64,000 bases of DNA, taken from positions 124,001 to 188,000 of the forward strand of contig CAKSPF010000002.1 of the NCBI GenBank assembly GCA_934481345.1, in the 5' to 3' direction. Source of the stretch: an uncultured Clostridia bacterium (GTDB lineage: Bacteria; Bacillota; Clostridia; UMGS1810). Made by a program: the position numbers and the translations under genes. The stretch's first letter is position 1. Every line of letters starts with the position of its first letter. Positions 1 through 7,884 of this stretch are shown one piece after another. Below the pieces are notes generated by a model. It was given only the letters and a program-made list of their open reading frames with translations. It did not search any database and had not been told where the DNA came from.

Positions 1-2
1 GC

Positions 3-31
3 TTGACTTTTGTTTGGTGATGTGTTAAGAT
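3..31 (+). promoter_or_regulatory. Sigma-A type promoter of the fluoride riboswitch-antiporter unit
   Basis: TTGACT at 3-8 and TAAGAT at 26-31 are separated by exactly 17 bases, a near-consensus vegetative promoter. The predicted start point, about base 38, lies just before the riboswitch aptamer, as expected for a transcript that opens with a riboswitch. Confidence 0.7.
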
Positions 32-42
32 GATTTTAACAA

Positions 43-134
43 AGGAAATGAAGTTCTCCCGCAGCGTAAGCTGAAACCGCTGATTTAAGGCTGATGACTT
101 CTGCAATTTTAATTTTGCAGAAGCATCGGCTTTT
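43..134 (+). promoter_or_regulatory. Fluoride riboswitch (crcB motif) with intrinsic terminator
   Basis: The aptamer carries the conserved crcB-class blocks: GGAAATGAAGTTCTCC (44-59), AACCGCTGAT (75-84) and GGCTGATGACTTCTGC (89-104). GAAGT (50-54) can pair with ACTTC (97-101) as P1. The 3' part of the aptamer is shared with a terminator: GCTGATG plus CTTCTGC (90-104) pairs with GCAGAAG plus CATCGGC (117-130), with one bulged A, followed by TTTT (131-134). This mutually exclusive arrangement implies that fluoride binding stabilises the aptamer, prevents terminator formation and switches on the downstream transporter. Fluoride riboswitches are known to precede fluoride exporters and also cation/proton antiporters. 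Boundaries are estimated by eye. Confidence 0.9.
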
Positions 135-155
135 CTGCATATTTGGAGGTTTTTT

Positions 156-1331
156 ATGTTATTCGGTATTGCAATTGTTATGGTAATGGGACTATTGGCA
201 GGTGAAATATGCAAAAAGCTTCATTTGCCTTCGCTCATCGGTATGCTTGCTGTTGGAATTATTGCAGGTCCGTATGTGTTAGATTTGATTGATGGTAAAA
301 TTTTAGAAATATCTGCGGAACTGCGTAAAATTGCTTTGATTATTATTCTTATGCGCGCAGGACTTTCGCTTGATATGTCCGCCCTGAAGAAAAACGGCCG
401 CCCGGCCGTACTGATGTGCTTTGTTCCTGCATGCTTTGAAATGCTCGGTATGATACTCCTTGCACCGCATTTTTTGAAAATTTCACGCTTGGAGGCAGCA
501 ATTACGGGCGCTGTCGTCGGAGCGGTATCGCCGGCCGTGATAGTTCCCAAAATGCTTAAATTGACAGATGAGGGATATGGGGCAAAAAACGCAATACCAC
601 AGCTTATAATGGCGGGAGCGTCTGTCGATGATGTATTTGTTATTGTTGTATTTTCGGTTTTTTGCGGACTGGAACAGACCAGGAAAATGTCAGTATTGAA
701 ATTTGCCCAAATCCCGGTTTCAATAATTTTTGGAATTGCAGCAGGTCTTTTCTGTGGCTTTGTATCAGGCAAAATTTTTCAGCGTATTCATATCAGAGAT
801 ACGGTGAAAATTATTCTTTTGATGAGCCTATCATTTTTGTTTGCTGCATTTGAGGACGCTTTCGGAAATGTTATTCCGTTTTCTGCAATGATAGCGGTAA
901 TGTGTATGGGCATTTCAATACAAAAAGTCAAACCGTGTCTTGCAGCAAGACTTTCGGAAAGATATGGTAAACTATGGGTATTTTTTGAGATTCTTCTGTT
1001 TGTACTTGTCGGTGCATGCGTTAATATTAAATATGCAATAAAAGCCGGATTTTCGTCAGTAATTCTGATATTTGCAGTTTTGATTTTTCGTATGGCAGGT
1101 GTGCTTTTATGCCTTATCAAAACGAAACTTTCTTTTAAAGAAAGGCTTTTTTGCATGCTTGCATATTTGCCGAAAGCAACTGTGCAGGCAGCTATCGGCG
1201 GTATTCCGCTTGCAATGGGGCTCGGCTGCGGAAAAGTTGTACTTACTGTTGCAGTGCTTTCAATTATAATTACGGCTCCGCTCGGAGCGTTTCTGATAGA
1301 TTTGTCGTATAAAAAATTACTGGATAAATGA
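156..1331 (+). CDS. Cation:proton antiporter (NhaP/Kef-like), fluoride riboswitch controlled
   Basis: A 391-residue integral membrane protein, hydrophobic over almost its whole length with roughly 11-12 candidate helices, as in the monovalent cation:proton antiporter (CPA) superfamily. The N-terminal pattern (hydrophobic helix, LHLPSLIGMLAVGIIAGP, then further helices) is typical of the sodium/hydrogen exchanger domain. No C-terminal TrkA-N or universal-stress domain follows, so it is the membrane domain alone. The start follows TTTGGAGG with good spacing. It is the only gene behind the fluoride riboswitch and is convergent with the glycosidase downstream. Inference: it exchanges Na+ or H+ when fluoride enters the cell as HF and acidifies it, or it takes part directly in fluoride resistance. 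It is not a CrcB/Fluc or CLC-type fluoride channel. Exact ion specificity cannot be read from the sequence. Confidence 0.85.
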   Translation: MLFGIAIVMVMGLLAGEICKKLHLPSLIGMLAVGIIAGPYVLDLIDGKILEISAELRKIALIIILMRAGLSLDMSALKKNGRPAVLMCFVPACFEMLGMILLAPHFLKISRLEAAITGAVVGAVSPAVIVPKMLKLTDEGYGAKNAIPQLIMAGASVDDVFVIVVFSVFCGLEQTRKMSVLKFAQIPVSIIFGIAAGLFCGFVSGKIFQRIHIRDTVKIILLMSLSFLFAAFEDAFGNVIPFSAMIAVMCMGISIQKVKPCLAARLSERYGKLWVFFEILLFVLVGACVNIKYAIKAGFSSVILIFAVLIFRMAGVLLCLIKTKLSFKERLFCMLAYLPKATVQAAIGGIPLAMGLGCGKVVLTVAVLSIIITAPLGAFLIDLSYKKLLDK

Positions 1332-1380
1332 CATATATGAAAGCAGCACTCTGTGTTTATGCAGAGCCGCTACTGTATGT

Positions 1381-3135
1381 CTATTCGTCAAGTTCTTCTA
1401 TAGCCGCTTTTTGTGAATTTATTTTTCTGATTAGTTCGGGATCAAATTTAAATTTTCTGTTATATGTCATAAGTCCGTTTAATTCCTGCTCAACATCGTA
1501 CAGTTGAGTGTAGCAAAAGCCAAGCATGTGTGGGTTATTTATGAGCGACTGTGTAAGTCCCTGGTATCTTTTCAGAAATTCCTCTTTGGTTTTCGGCGCC
1601 TCACCGTAACCCCAGCCTTCGGTTTCATCATCAGACCAGCGTATGCCGCCGTATTCACTTACAAATGTCGGAGATGTGCCGTCATATTTTTGCCTGTTGC
1701 GCATAGAGGGATCACGATAGGTTGTGTCTTCAAGTATTCCGTCTGTAAGCTTTTCATAATGTGCTGCAAATTTTTCGGGATTCTGTTCGTAGTCATGTAC
1801 ATCGAAAATATCCGTCAAAACATGGAAATTACCGCTTGTATCTATGACGGGACGGGTGGGATCAATAACTTTTGTCACTTCATATACCAGTTTTACGAAT
1901 ACATTGCTTTGTTTTCTGCCTTCAAAATCCCACGTTTCGTTAAGCGGACACCAGCCTATAATTGAAGGATGATTAAAGTCGCGTTTCATAGCTTCAATCC
2001 ATTCGGGCAGAAAGTGTTCAATCTGTCCCGTTTTTGTTATATCAAGATTCCAGTTGGCATGTTCTTCCCACACAATGTATCCGAGTTTGTCTGCCCAGTA
2101 GAGAAACCGCGGCTCAAAAATTTTTTCGTGCAGGCGGGCACCGTTAAAACCAAGCTTTAATGAATTTAAAATATCATTTTTTAAAGCCTCGTCGCACGGA
2201 GCTGTGTATATTCCGTCAGGATAAAATCCCTGGTCAAGTACCCATCTTCCGAATATGGTTTTTTCATTAATTTTAAAGGCTCTTTTTTCCAAACTGACAC
2301 TTCTTAAACCAAAATACGAATTAATGTCATCGCAAATTTCCCCGTCTTTTGCAGAGGTGATTCTGAGGTCGTAAAGATTGCCTTCGCCTACACTCCAAAG
2401 ATGCTTTTCGCTCAGCGGCATACTTAATGCGGCGGTTTTCGAGGTTGGAAATACATTTTGTTTTCCCACGCTTTTCCCGTCCCAAAATGCTTCGGCTGTT
2501 ATTTCAGTATTTTTAAAGTGATCAGACATTTCAAATTCAATATTTACGGCAGGCCGTTTTATATCGGCGGTAATTTTCATGCTTTTAACATAGTATTCGC
2601 TTACAAATTCCAGCCAAACAGTTTGCCATATACCGGTTGTGCGCGTGTAACTGCAAGCGTATGAGCAGAGCCTGTCGGACTGTTTGCCGGCAGGTTGATT
2701 GTGACTGCGTAGATCATCAAATGCACATACGGTAATATCATTGCCGCTTTCCTTTACAAATTCGGTAATGTCGAAGCTGAAAGAAGTATAACCGCCTTTG
2801 TGTTCGCCGACTTTTTTGCAATTGATATATACTACTGTATAATAATCAACTGCTCCGAAATGGAGTATTATTCTCTTGTCTTTATATTCTTTCGGAATAT
2901 CAAAAGTTTTTTTGTACCATACGCAGTTCATGAAGTCAGTGTTTCCTATACCCGAAAGCTTGCTTTCCGGGCAGAATGGCACTGTTATCTTGTCATTCAG
3001 TTTGTCTTTTTTGTAAAACTCCTTTTCAATCCCGACCATTGCATTGTCAATCTCAAATTGCCATGTTCCGTTTAAATTAATCCATGGCTCACGTACAAGC
3101 TGAGGGCGCGGATATTCATTTCTTGGAATAGTCAT
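1381..3135 (-). CDS. Glycoside hydrolase family 2 enzyme (beta-galactosidase/beta-glucuronidase type)
   Basis: A 584-residue cytoplasmic glycosidase. It has the GH2 order: N-terminal jelly-roll sugar-binding domain (about 10-180), immunoglobulin-like domain (about 180-285) and C-terminal TIM barrel. The catalytic acid/base is Glu400 in the NE motif of WCPLNETWDFEG, and the nucleophile is Glu494 in FVSEYGG. There is no signal peptide. An in-frame extension of 23 codons exists upstream, but ATG 3135 follows AAAGGAG at proper spacing and the conserved fold starts there. The substrate (beta-galactoside, beta-glucuronide or another beta-glycoside) cannot be settled from sequence. The divergent AraC-type regulator, about 130 bases away, probably controls it in response to the sugar. 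No dedicated sugar transporter is adjacent. Confidence 0.9.
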   Translation of the reverse strand: MTIPRNEYPRPQLVREPWINLNGTWQFEIDNAMVGIEKEFYKKDKLNDKITVPFCPESKLSGIGNTDFMNCVWYKKTFDIPKEYKDKRIILHFGAVDYYTVVYINCKKVGEHKGGYTSFSFDITEFVKESGNDITVCAFDDLRSHNQPAGKQSDRLCSYACSYTRTTGIWQTVWLEFVSEYYVKSMKITADIKRPAVNIEFEMSDHFKNTEITAEAFWDGKSVGKQNVFPTSKTAALSMPLSEKHLWSVGEGNLYDLRITSAKDGEICDDINSYFGLRSVSLEKRAFKINEKTIFGRWVLDQGFYPDGIYTAPCDEALKNDILNSLKLGFNGARLHEKIFEPRFLYWADKLGYIVWEEHANWNLDITKTGQIEHFLPEWIEAMKRDFNHPSIIGWCPLNETWDFEGRKQSNVFVKLVYEVTKVIDPTRPVIDTSGNFHVLTDIFDVHDYEQNPEKFAAHYEKLTDGILEDTTYRDPSMRNRQKYDGTSPTFVSEYGGIRWSDDETEGWGYGEAPKTKEEFLKRYQGLTQSLINNPHMLGFCYTQLYDVEQELNGLMTYNRKFKFDPELIRKINSQKAAIEELDE

Positions 3136-3218
3136 GTTTAAAACTCCTTTTTGCTTAATTATTAAACTCAGTTTATAATGAAAATGCAATAAAGTAAATG
3201 ACAAATGCTATTTAAAAA

Positions 3219-3247
3219 TTGACTTTTCATACTGTTTATGGTAGAGT
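3219..3247 (+). promoter_or_regulatory. Promoter of the araC-type regulator
   Basis: TTGACT (3219-3224) and TAGAGT (3242-3247) are spaced by 17 bases. This explains the TTG at 3219 as a -35 box rather than a start codon and supports ATG 3270 as the true start of the regulator. Confidence 0.5.
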
Positions 3248-3269
3248 TGAAGCAAGGAACGGTGAATTT

Positions 3270-4055
3270 ATGGAATTTTTAAAAGTTAAATCAATGTACC
3301 CTGAGAAAAAAGGATTTTTTTTGGACAGGAATATAGGGGATAATTATATTTTTATTCAGTTTTTGACGCCGGTAATCGCAAAGTTCGATTATGAAACAGT
3401 CAGCGTAAAAGCCGGCGGCTGTGTATTTTACGAAATAAACGGCTTTCAGCGCTTTTATTCTCCGGACTGTGATCTTCTTCACAACTGGTTTCATGCGGAT
3501 GAAAGCTGCGGCGAGCTTATGAAAAAATACGGTTTGGAATGCAATCGGGTGTATTATCCGTTTGAAAGTGAAGAAATAACAAAAATTATTATCGAAATTG
3601 AACTTGAGCAGCTTAAACACGATAAATTCTATAAGGATGTACTTAATGCCGATGCAGAAAAGCTGTTTGCCAAAATCTCCCGTTCAGCATCTTGTAAAGA
3701 AACAAAAGATACCATAGATGCGCACAGAAAGGATGAATTTATAGCAATTCGCTCTGAAATTCACATGAATTACAATAGGGACTGGACGGTTAAAAAAATG
3801 GCTGAATTGGCAAATATCAGTCCGTCAAGATTCTTTTGCCTGTATAAAAAAATATTCGGTGTTTCTCCGCTGAAGGATTTGTGCATAACGCGGCTTCAAA
3901 GAGCAGAAATAAGCCTGGTGCAAAATGATTACTCCGTTGAACGTACCGCGGAGCTTATGGGATACAAAAATCAGTATCATTTTATACGGCAGTTTAAAAA
4001 GAAAACAGGTACTACACCCGGTAAATACAAAAAGGCAAAGAGTGCGCAACGGTAA
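3270..4055 (+). CDS. AraC family transcriptional regulator
   Basis: A 261-residue regulator. The C-terminal DNA-binding domain holds two helix-turn-helix units: about 173-193 (WTVKKMAELANISPSRF) and about 222-245, ending in the AraC signature GYKNQYHFIRQFKKKTGTTP. The N-terminal 150 residues form a sensing domain resembling the cupin-like ligand-binding part of the family, with little recognisable detail. ATG 3270 follows AAGGAAC and lies 23 bases past a promoter-like -10 box; an upstream in-frame TTG at 3219 is rejected for that reason. It is divergent from the GH2 glycosidase and probably activates it when the matching sugar is present. The intergenic region of about 130 bases would hold the operator; no clear direct repeats were identified. 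Confidence 0.9.
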   Translation: MEFLKVKSMYPEKKGFFLDRNIGDNYIFIQFLTPVIAKFDYETVSVKAGGCVFYEINGFQRFYSPDCDLLHNWFHADESCGELMKKYGLECNRVYYPFESEEITKIIIEIELEQLKHDKFYKDVLNADAEKLFAKISRSASCKETKDTIDAHRKDEFIAIRSEIHMNYNRDWTVKKMAELANISPSRFFCLYKKIFGVSPLKDLCITRLQRAEISLVQNDYSVERTAELMGYKNQYHFIRQFKKKTGTTPGKYKKAKSAQR

Positions 4056-4087
4056 AATTATATTTTGAGTTAATCCGATAAACAAAA

Positions 4088-4134
4088 AAATAAGATGTCA
4101 CCCGCTGTTTTCAGACGCTTGTGACATCTTATTT
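4088..4134. terminator. Bidirectional terminator between the araC-type gene and spoVT
   Basis: AAATAAGATGTCAC (4088-4101) and its exact complement GTGACATCTTATTT (4121-4134) form a 14-bp stem between convergent genes, with A and T tracts at the outer edges that give a U tail in either direction. Confidence 0.8.
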
Positions 4135-4138
4135 CGCT

Positions 4139-4678
4139 TTATATTTCCATTTGTTTTGCAAGAAATAATGAGGCTGCATTTGCAAGTTTTATTTCTACGT
4201 CTGTTATTTTTTCTTTTTCGCTCCCTCTCATTACAACCACATTGCCCAAGACATCACCCTCCGACACAATCGGAGATATAACTCCGGCAGTGTACTTTTC
4301 GTTGGCGTCAGTTACGGGAAGCTTTTTGCCGTCGGTACACACAAATGCCGTTTTTTCCTCCATAACTTTTTCGATTTCACTGCTGACAGGCTTTTCGTAT
4401 AAATCCTTTTTTGAAGCGCCTGCGATTGCAATTATTGAATCTTTGTCGGTAATGCAAATAGGAAAGCCCGAAGTTTTATACAAGGTTTCTGCATATTGTG
4501 AAGCAAAGTCGCCAAGTTCGCCTACAGGAGAATATTTTTTGAATATAACGCCGCCTTCGCGGTCTGTATATATCTCTAACGGGTCGCCCTCTCTGATGCG
4601 CATTGTTCTGCGGATTTCTTTGGGAATTACCACTCTTCCCAGGTCGTCTATTCTTCTCACAATTCCTGTTGCTTTCAT
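4139..4678 (-). CDS. spoVT: Stage V sporulation protein T, AbrB-type regulator
   Basis: A 179-residue forespore regulator. Residues 1-50 are an AbrB/MazE swapped-hairpin DNA-binding domain with the SpoVT hallmark MKATGIVRRIDDLGRVV followed by IPKEIRRTMRIREGDPLEI. Residues 56-179 match the GAF-like C-terminal domain of SpoVT. Length equals the Bacillus protein (178). The start follows AAAGGAG. In Bacillus, SpoVT is made under sigma-G and tunes late forespore genes. The gene is monocistronic here, between a bidirectional terminator and putP. Confidence 0.95.
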   Translation of the reverse strand: MKATGIVRRIDDLGRVVIPKEIRRTMRIREGDPLEIYTDREGGVIFKKYSPVGELGDFASQYAETLYKTSGFPICITDKDSIIAIAGASKKDLYEKPVSSEIEKVMEEKTAFVCTDGKKLPVTDANEKYTAGVISPIVSEGDVLGNVVVMRGSEKEKITDVEIKLANAASLFLAKQMEI

Positions 4679-4718
4679 ATTTATAAAACTCCTTTTACTG
4701 CTTTAATTTTACAAAATT

Positions 4719-4746
4719 ATTGTTTGCAATAAAGGGAGTTTTATGT
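4719..4746 (-). promoter_or_regulatory. Candidate sporulation-sigma promoter of spoVT
   Basis: On the minus strand, ACATA (4746-4742) and CAAACAAT (4726-4719) are 15 bases apart. This loosely resembles sigma-E/sigma-G promoters, which carry an ATA-centred -35 and a CATACAAT-like -10. No vegetative promoter is evident upstream of the gene. The match is short and tentative. Confidence 0.3.
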
Positions 4747-4799
4747 AAATTTGTTTTTGGAATTAATTGGTTTTAAATAAATCTATTTTATTTTCCGAC

Positions 4800-6341
4800 T
4801 CAAACTGCATCACCGTATTGCGCCATTTCAAATTCTTTTTGTATTTCTTTGTCAGGCTCTTTTGTGAGCAGGCTTACAATTACAATGGCAAGTATGCTTA
4901 TTATAAATGCCGGTAAAAGCTCATAAACATCAAATATTCCGCCGAGCGGTCTGATGGCATATTTCCATACAAATACCATTACTCCGCCAGCGACCATACC
5001 GGAAATTGCACCGGGGAGAGTGGTGCGTTTCCAGAAGAGCGAGCATATTACGAGCGGTCCGAACCCTGCTCCGAAACCTGCCCAGGCAAATGATACGATA
5101 CCGAATATGGAGTTTTCGGGATTGCGTGCCAAAATAATACCAAGTACCGCAATTATGACTACGGTGATTCTTGCAGCAAACATGCTTGCTTTTTCGGATA
5201 ACTTCAGGTGCATTGCTTCCTGCAATATATTTTGAGATACGCTTGATGATGCTGCCAAAAGCTGTGAGTCCGCAGTTGACATTGTGCTTGCAAGTATACC
5301 CGAAAGTACCAGCCCGGCTAAAATTGCCGGGAAAACACCGTATGTAGAGAGCAGATGTGAAATCTTTATTATTACGGTTTCCGTATCGGCATTTTGCAAG
5401 GTATCTATAATTCCGGCGCTGCTCAGTGACTTGCCGGTTATGCCGATGCATACGGCAACAGCCATTGCTATTACAACCCATATGGATGCCACACGTCTTG
5501 AAAGCTTGAGGTTCTTTTCATCGTTTATTGCCATAAATCTGAGCAGAATGTGCGGCATACCGAAGTAACCGAGTCCCCATGAAAGAGTGGTAATTATATG
5601 CAAAAGATTGTACGGTGTGCTTTTGCCTGTTGCCGGCACATAAGAATGTGTGAACGAAAGGTAGCCGTTAAGGCTTTTTGCGTTTTCAGCAACTGTTTCA
5701 ATTCCGCCGGCAGTGATTGTGGCAAAAATTAATATTGCAAAAATTGCAATTGTCATTATTATACTTTGTATAAAGTCGGTTATCGAAGCTGCAAGAAAAC
5801 CTCCGGTTGCAGTGTATCCCACGATTACTACAGCCGAAATTATCATTGCGGTAAAATAGTTAATTCCAAACAGTGATGAAAACAGTTTTCCGCATGCGGC
5901 AAAACCCGAAGCAGTGTAGGGGATAAAAAATACTATAATAACAATTGCGGCGATTGCAGCGAGGATGTTCTTGCTGTCGTGAAAACGTTTTGAAAAGAAC
6001 TCCGGAATGGTTATAGCGTCTATAATATGTGTATAGCGGCGAAGTCTTCTCGACGTTAAAAGCCAGTTTAAATATGTACCTGCGGCAAGTCCTATAACCG
6101 TCCAGCCTACATCGGCAACACCCGATAAATAAGCAAGACCGGGAAGTCCCATAAGCAAATAACTTGACATATCGGACGCTTCTGCACTCATGGCAGTTAC
6201 GAGCGGTCCGAGTGTTCTTCCGCCAAGGTAAAAATCTGATGTGGAATTATTCTTTTTTGAAAAATAAAATCCTACTATCAGCATGCCGATCAGATAAACG
6301 GCAATTGTCAGTAACATGCATACTGTGGATGTGTTAATCAT
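4800..6341 (-). CDS. putP: Sodium/proline symporter
   Basis: A 513-residue solute:sodium symporter of the SSS family with 13 or so transmembrane helices and the LeuT fold. The N-terminal stretch SDFYLGGRTLGPLVTAMS and ASDMSSYLLMGLPG (about 55-70) are signature PutP sequences, the latter holding the sodium/proline-binding serines. SQLLAASSSVSQNI, in a later helix, is also diagnostic. It imports L-proline with Na+ through the cytoplasmic membrane, for nutrition or osmotic adaptation. The start follows GGAGTTTGGAAAA. A strong promoter lies at 6421-6449. It stands alone with no proline catabolic gene beside it. No clear terminator follows the stop at 4800. Confidence 0.93.
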   Translation of the reverse strand: MINTSTVCMLLTIAVYLIGMLIVGFYFSKKNNSTSDFYLGGRTLGPLVTAMSAEASDMSSYLLMGLPGLAYLSGVADVGWTVIGLAAGTYLNWLLTSRRLRRYTHIIDAITIPEFFSKRFHDSKNILAAIAAIVIIVFFIPYTASGFAACGKLFSSLFGINYFTAMIISAVVIVGYTATGGFLAASITDFIQSIIMTIAIFAILIFATITAGGIETVAENAKSLNGYLSFTHSYVPATGKSTPYNLLHIITTLSWGLGYFGMPHILLRFMAINDEKNLKLSRRVASIWVVIAMAVAVCIGITGKSLSSAGIIDTLQNADTETVIIKISHLLSTYGVFPAILAGLVLSGILASTMSTADSQLLAASSSVSQNILQEAMHLKLSEKASMFAARITVVIIAVLGIILARNPENSIFGIVSFAWAGFGAGFGPLVICSLFWKRTTLPGAISGMVAGGVMVFVWKYAIRPLGGIFDVYELLPAFIISILAIVIVSLLTKEPDKEIQKEFEMAQYGDAV

Positions 6342-6420
6342 TTTTCCAAACTCCTAAATCTAATAAAATAATTTTGCCTGCAAGTTTATTCAATGCGTTT
6401 TTGCAGCAAAAAGTATTTTT

Positions 6421-6449
6421 ATTATACCACATTATTGAAGCAAAAACAA
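6421..6449 (-). promoter_or_regulatory. Promoter of putP
   Basis: On the minus strand, TTGTTT (6449-6444) and TATAAT (6426-6421) are spaced by 17 bases, with TGTGG before the -10. The region from 6427 to the rpsI terminator at 6600 shows no other feature. Confidence 0.7.
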
Positions 6450-6600
6450 GAATAAATATGTAATTATATCCAAAAAACGACAATTAATTTGACAATTGCA
6501 TTTTTTAGAAAGAATTACTCTTGATTTTTGGCGCTTTGCAGGGGAACAATAACAAATTTTTATTTTCAATTTGAGTTGTAAACGGTAAAACTCAAAAAGA

Positions 6601-6631
6601 AAAACCCGAAAACGGCTTGTTTTCGGGTTTT
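6601..6631 (-). terminator. Terminator of rplM-rpsI
   Basis: AAAACCCGAAAAC (6601-6613) and GTTTTCGGGTTTT (6619-6631) form a 13-bp stem just downstream of the rpsI stop, with an A tract on the plus strand that becomes the U tail on the minus-strand transcript. Confidence 0.85.
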
Positions 6632-6645
6632 GTAACAGATAAAAA

Positions 6646-7038
6646 CTATCGTTTTGAGAACTGCGGAGCACGACGGGCTGCTTTGAGACCGTATTTCTTT
6701 CTTTCTTTCATACGCGGATCTCTTGTTAAGAAACCTGCTGCTTTAAGCGGAGCTCTGAACTCCGGATCTACTGTAAGGAGGGCTCTTGAAAGACCGTGTC
6801 TTATAGCGCCTGCCTGACCTGTAAATCCACCGCCCTGTACCTTTGCAATTACATCGAATTTGCCGAGTGTATCAGTAGTAACGAGCGGCTGTCTTACAAC
6901 AACCTTTAAGGTTTCCAAACCAAAGAAATCATCTATATCTCTGTCATTTATAGTGATTTTTCCGGTACCCGGAACGATTCTTACTCTTGCAATAGAGCTT
7001 TTTCTTCTTCCTGTACCATAAAACTGTGCATTTGCCAT
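6646..7038 (-). CDS. rpsI: 30S ribosomal protein S9
   Basis: A 130-residue ribosomal protein uS9 with the family start FYGTGRRKSSIARVRIVPG, the GGGFTGQAGAIRHGLSRAL core and the basic C-terminal tail ending APQFSKR. The final Lys-Arg reaches the P-site tRNA anticodon in known ribosomes. It follows rplM by 14 bases in the universal rplM-rpsI pair and is translated from an ATG behind GGAGG. A strong terminator ends the operon. Confidence 0.98.
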   Translation of the reverse strand: MANAQFYGTGRRKSSIARVRIVPGTGKITINDRDIDDFFGLETLKVVVRQPLVTTDTLGKFDVIAKVQGGGFTGQAGAIRHGLSRALLTVDPEFRAPLKAAGFLTRDPRMKERKKYGLKAARRAPQFSKR

Positions 7039-7052
7039 TTTAAGTATCCTCC

Positions 7053-7490
7053 TTATTTAATATTACCTGTGAAAACTTCAGGATTCTGTGCAGCGTGGTT
7101 GTGCTCGCTGCCGTTGTATACTCTTAATCTTGTAAGAGCCTTTGCACCTATTGTATTGTGCGGGAGCATACCTTTAACCGCAAGCATCATAGCTCTTTCA
7201 GGCTTTTCTGCCATTAAGGTTCTGTATTTGATTTCCTTAAGACCGCCGATGTATCCGCTGTGATGTCTGTAATATTTCTGGTCGAGCTTCTTGCCTGTAA
7301 GAACAGCTTTTTCTGCATTCAAAATGATAACGAAATCGCCGCAGTCAACATGCGGTGTAAATGTAGGCTTGTTTTTGCCTCTTAAAATAGAAGCCGCAGC
7401 GCTTGCAATTCTGCCGAGCGGCTTGTCTGCTGCATCTATAATGTACCATTTTCTTTCAAGTTCAGCCGGTTTAGCCATAAATGTACTCAT
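7053..7490 (-). CDS. rplM: 50S ribosomal protein L13
   Basis: A 145-residue uL13 protein with the motifs WYIIDAADKPLGRIAS, HVDCGDFVIILNAEK and GMLPHNTIGAKALTRLRVY. It is an early-assembly protein of the large subunit. It is first in the rplM-rpsI operon, and its ATG follows CGGAGG with a spacing of 10. The 390 bases upstream hold a terminator-like hairpin (7692-7727) and a small opposite ORF. No L13 autoregulatory leader could be recognised with confidence. Confidence 0.98.
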   Translation of the reverse strand: MSTFMAKPAELERKWYIIDAADKPLGRIASAAASILRGKNKPTFTPHVDCGDFVIILNAEKAVLTGKKLDQKYYRHHSGYIGGLKEIKYRTLMAEKPERAMMLAVKGMLPHNTIGAKALTRLRVYNGSEHNHAAQNPEVFTGNIK

Positions 7491-7691
7491 TATAAATTTA
7501 CCTCCGTAATTATTAATTCAACATTTGGTATTTTAATACATCTTGGAGCGAATGTCAACACTTTTTTTGAAGAAATTTAATTTATAAAATCAAAACTCTG
7601 TTTTTCTTCGTTTTCCTCTTTAAATCTCGCTCAATCTAAAAACGCAATTTAAAAAATATATTTATAACCAAGTGCAAAATTAAAAAAATGC

Positions 7692-7727
7692 AAAAAAACA
7701 GCCACCTTTCGGCAGCCGTTTTTTTCC
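7692..7727 (-). terminator. GAAA-tetraloop terminator downstream of sigH
   Basis: On the minus strand AACGGCTGCC, loop GAAA, GGTGGCTGTT form a 10-bp stem (7720-7697) that includes three G-U pairs, followed by a run of U from the plus-strand A tract 7692-7698. The G-U pairs would be A-C mismatches on the plus strand, so the RNA is read leftward. It most simply ends the sigH transcript; attenuation ahead of rplM is the alternative. Confidence 0.7.
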
Positions 7728-7745
7728 TTTATAAAAGGAGGGAAA

Positions 7746-7841
7746 ATGAAAAAAGTTTTGTTTGTTGTAGTACAATTATATATTAGCACAGGGGTGTTCT
7801 TTTTGCAATTCACTTTTTTAACGAATGTGTCAAAAACTTAA
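7746..7841 (+). CDS. Possible small hydrophobic peptide (31 aa)
   Basis: ATG 7746 is preceded by AAAAGGAGGG, a perfect ribosome binding site at ideal spacing, in an otherwise empty gap between rplM and sigH. The 31-residue product begins MKKVLFVVVQLY and is strongly hydrophobic over residues 4-25, like a single-span membrane peptide. It lies antisense to the sigH 3' untranslated region. No plus-strand promoter or terminator of its own is obvious, and no family is recognised, so it may be chance. It is listed because the Shine-Dalgarno sequence is unusually strong for non-coding DNA. Confidence 0.35.
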   Translation: MKKVLFVVVQLYISTGVFFLQFTFLTNVSKT

Positions 7842-7884
7842 AATGTTTTTTGTGCATATTTTACAAAAAGCGAAATTTGTCGGG

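Noticed and set aside
221..772. 183-codon reading frame on the minus strand opposite the antiporter gene
   Set aside because: Fully antisense to a strong membrane protein gene, with no ribosome site, and a composition that mirrors the sense codons.
4930..5481. 183-codon frame inside putP, same strand in another frame
   Set aside because: Lies within a well-supported symporter gene and shows a shadow-like composition rich in His, Cys and Arg.
7491..7700. L13 autoregulatory leader RNA before rplM
   Set aside because: No conserved leader helices could be matched by eye; the hairpin at 7692-7727 fits a sigH terminator better.
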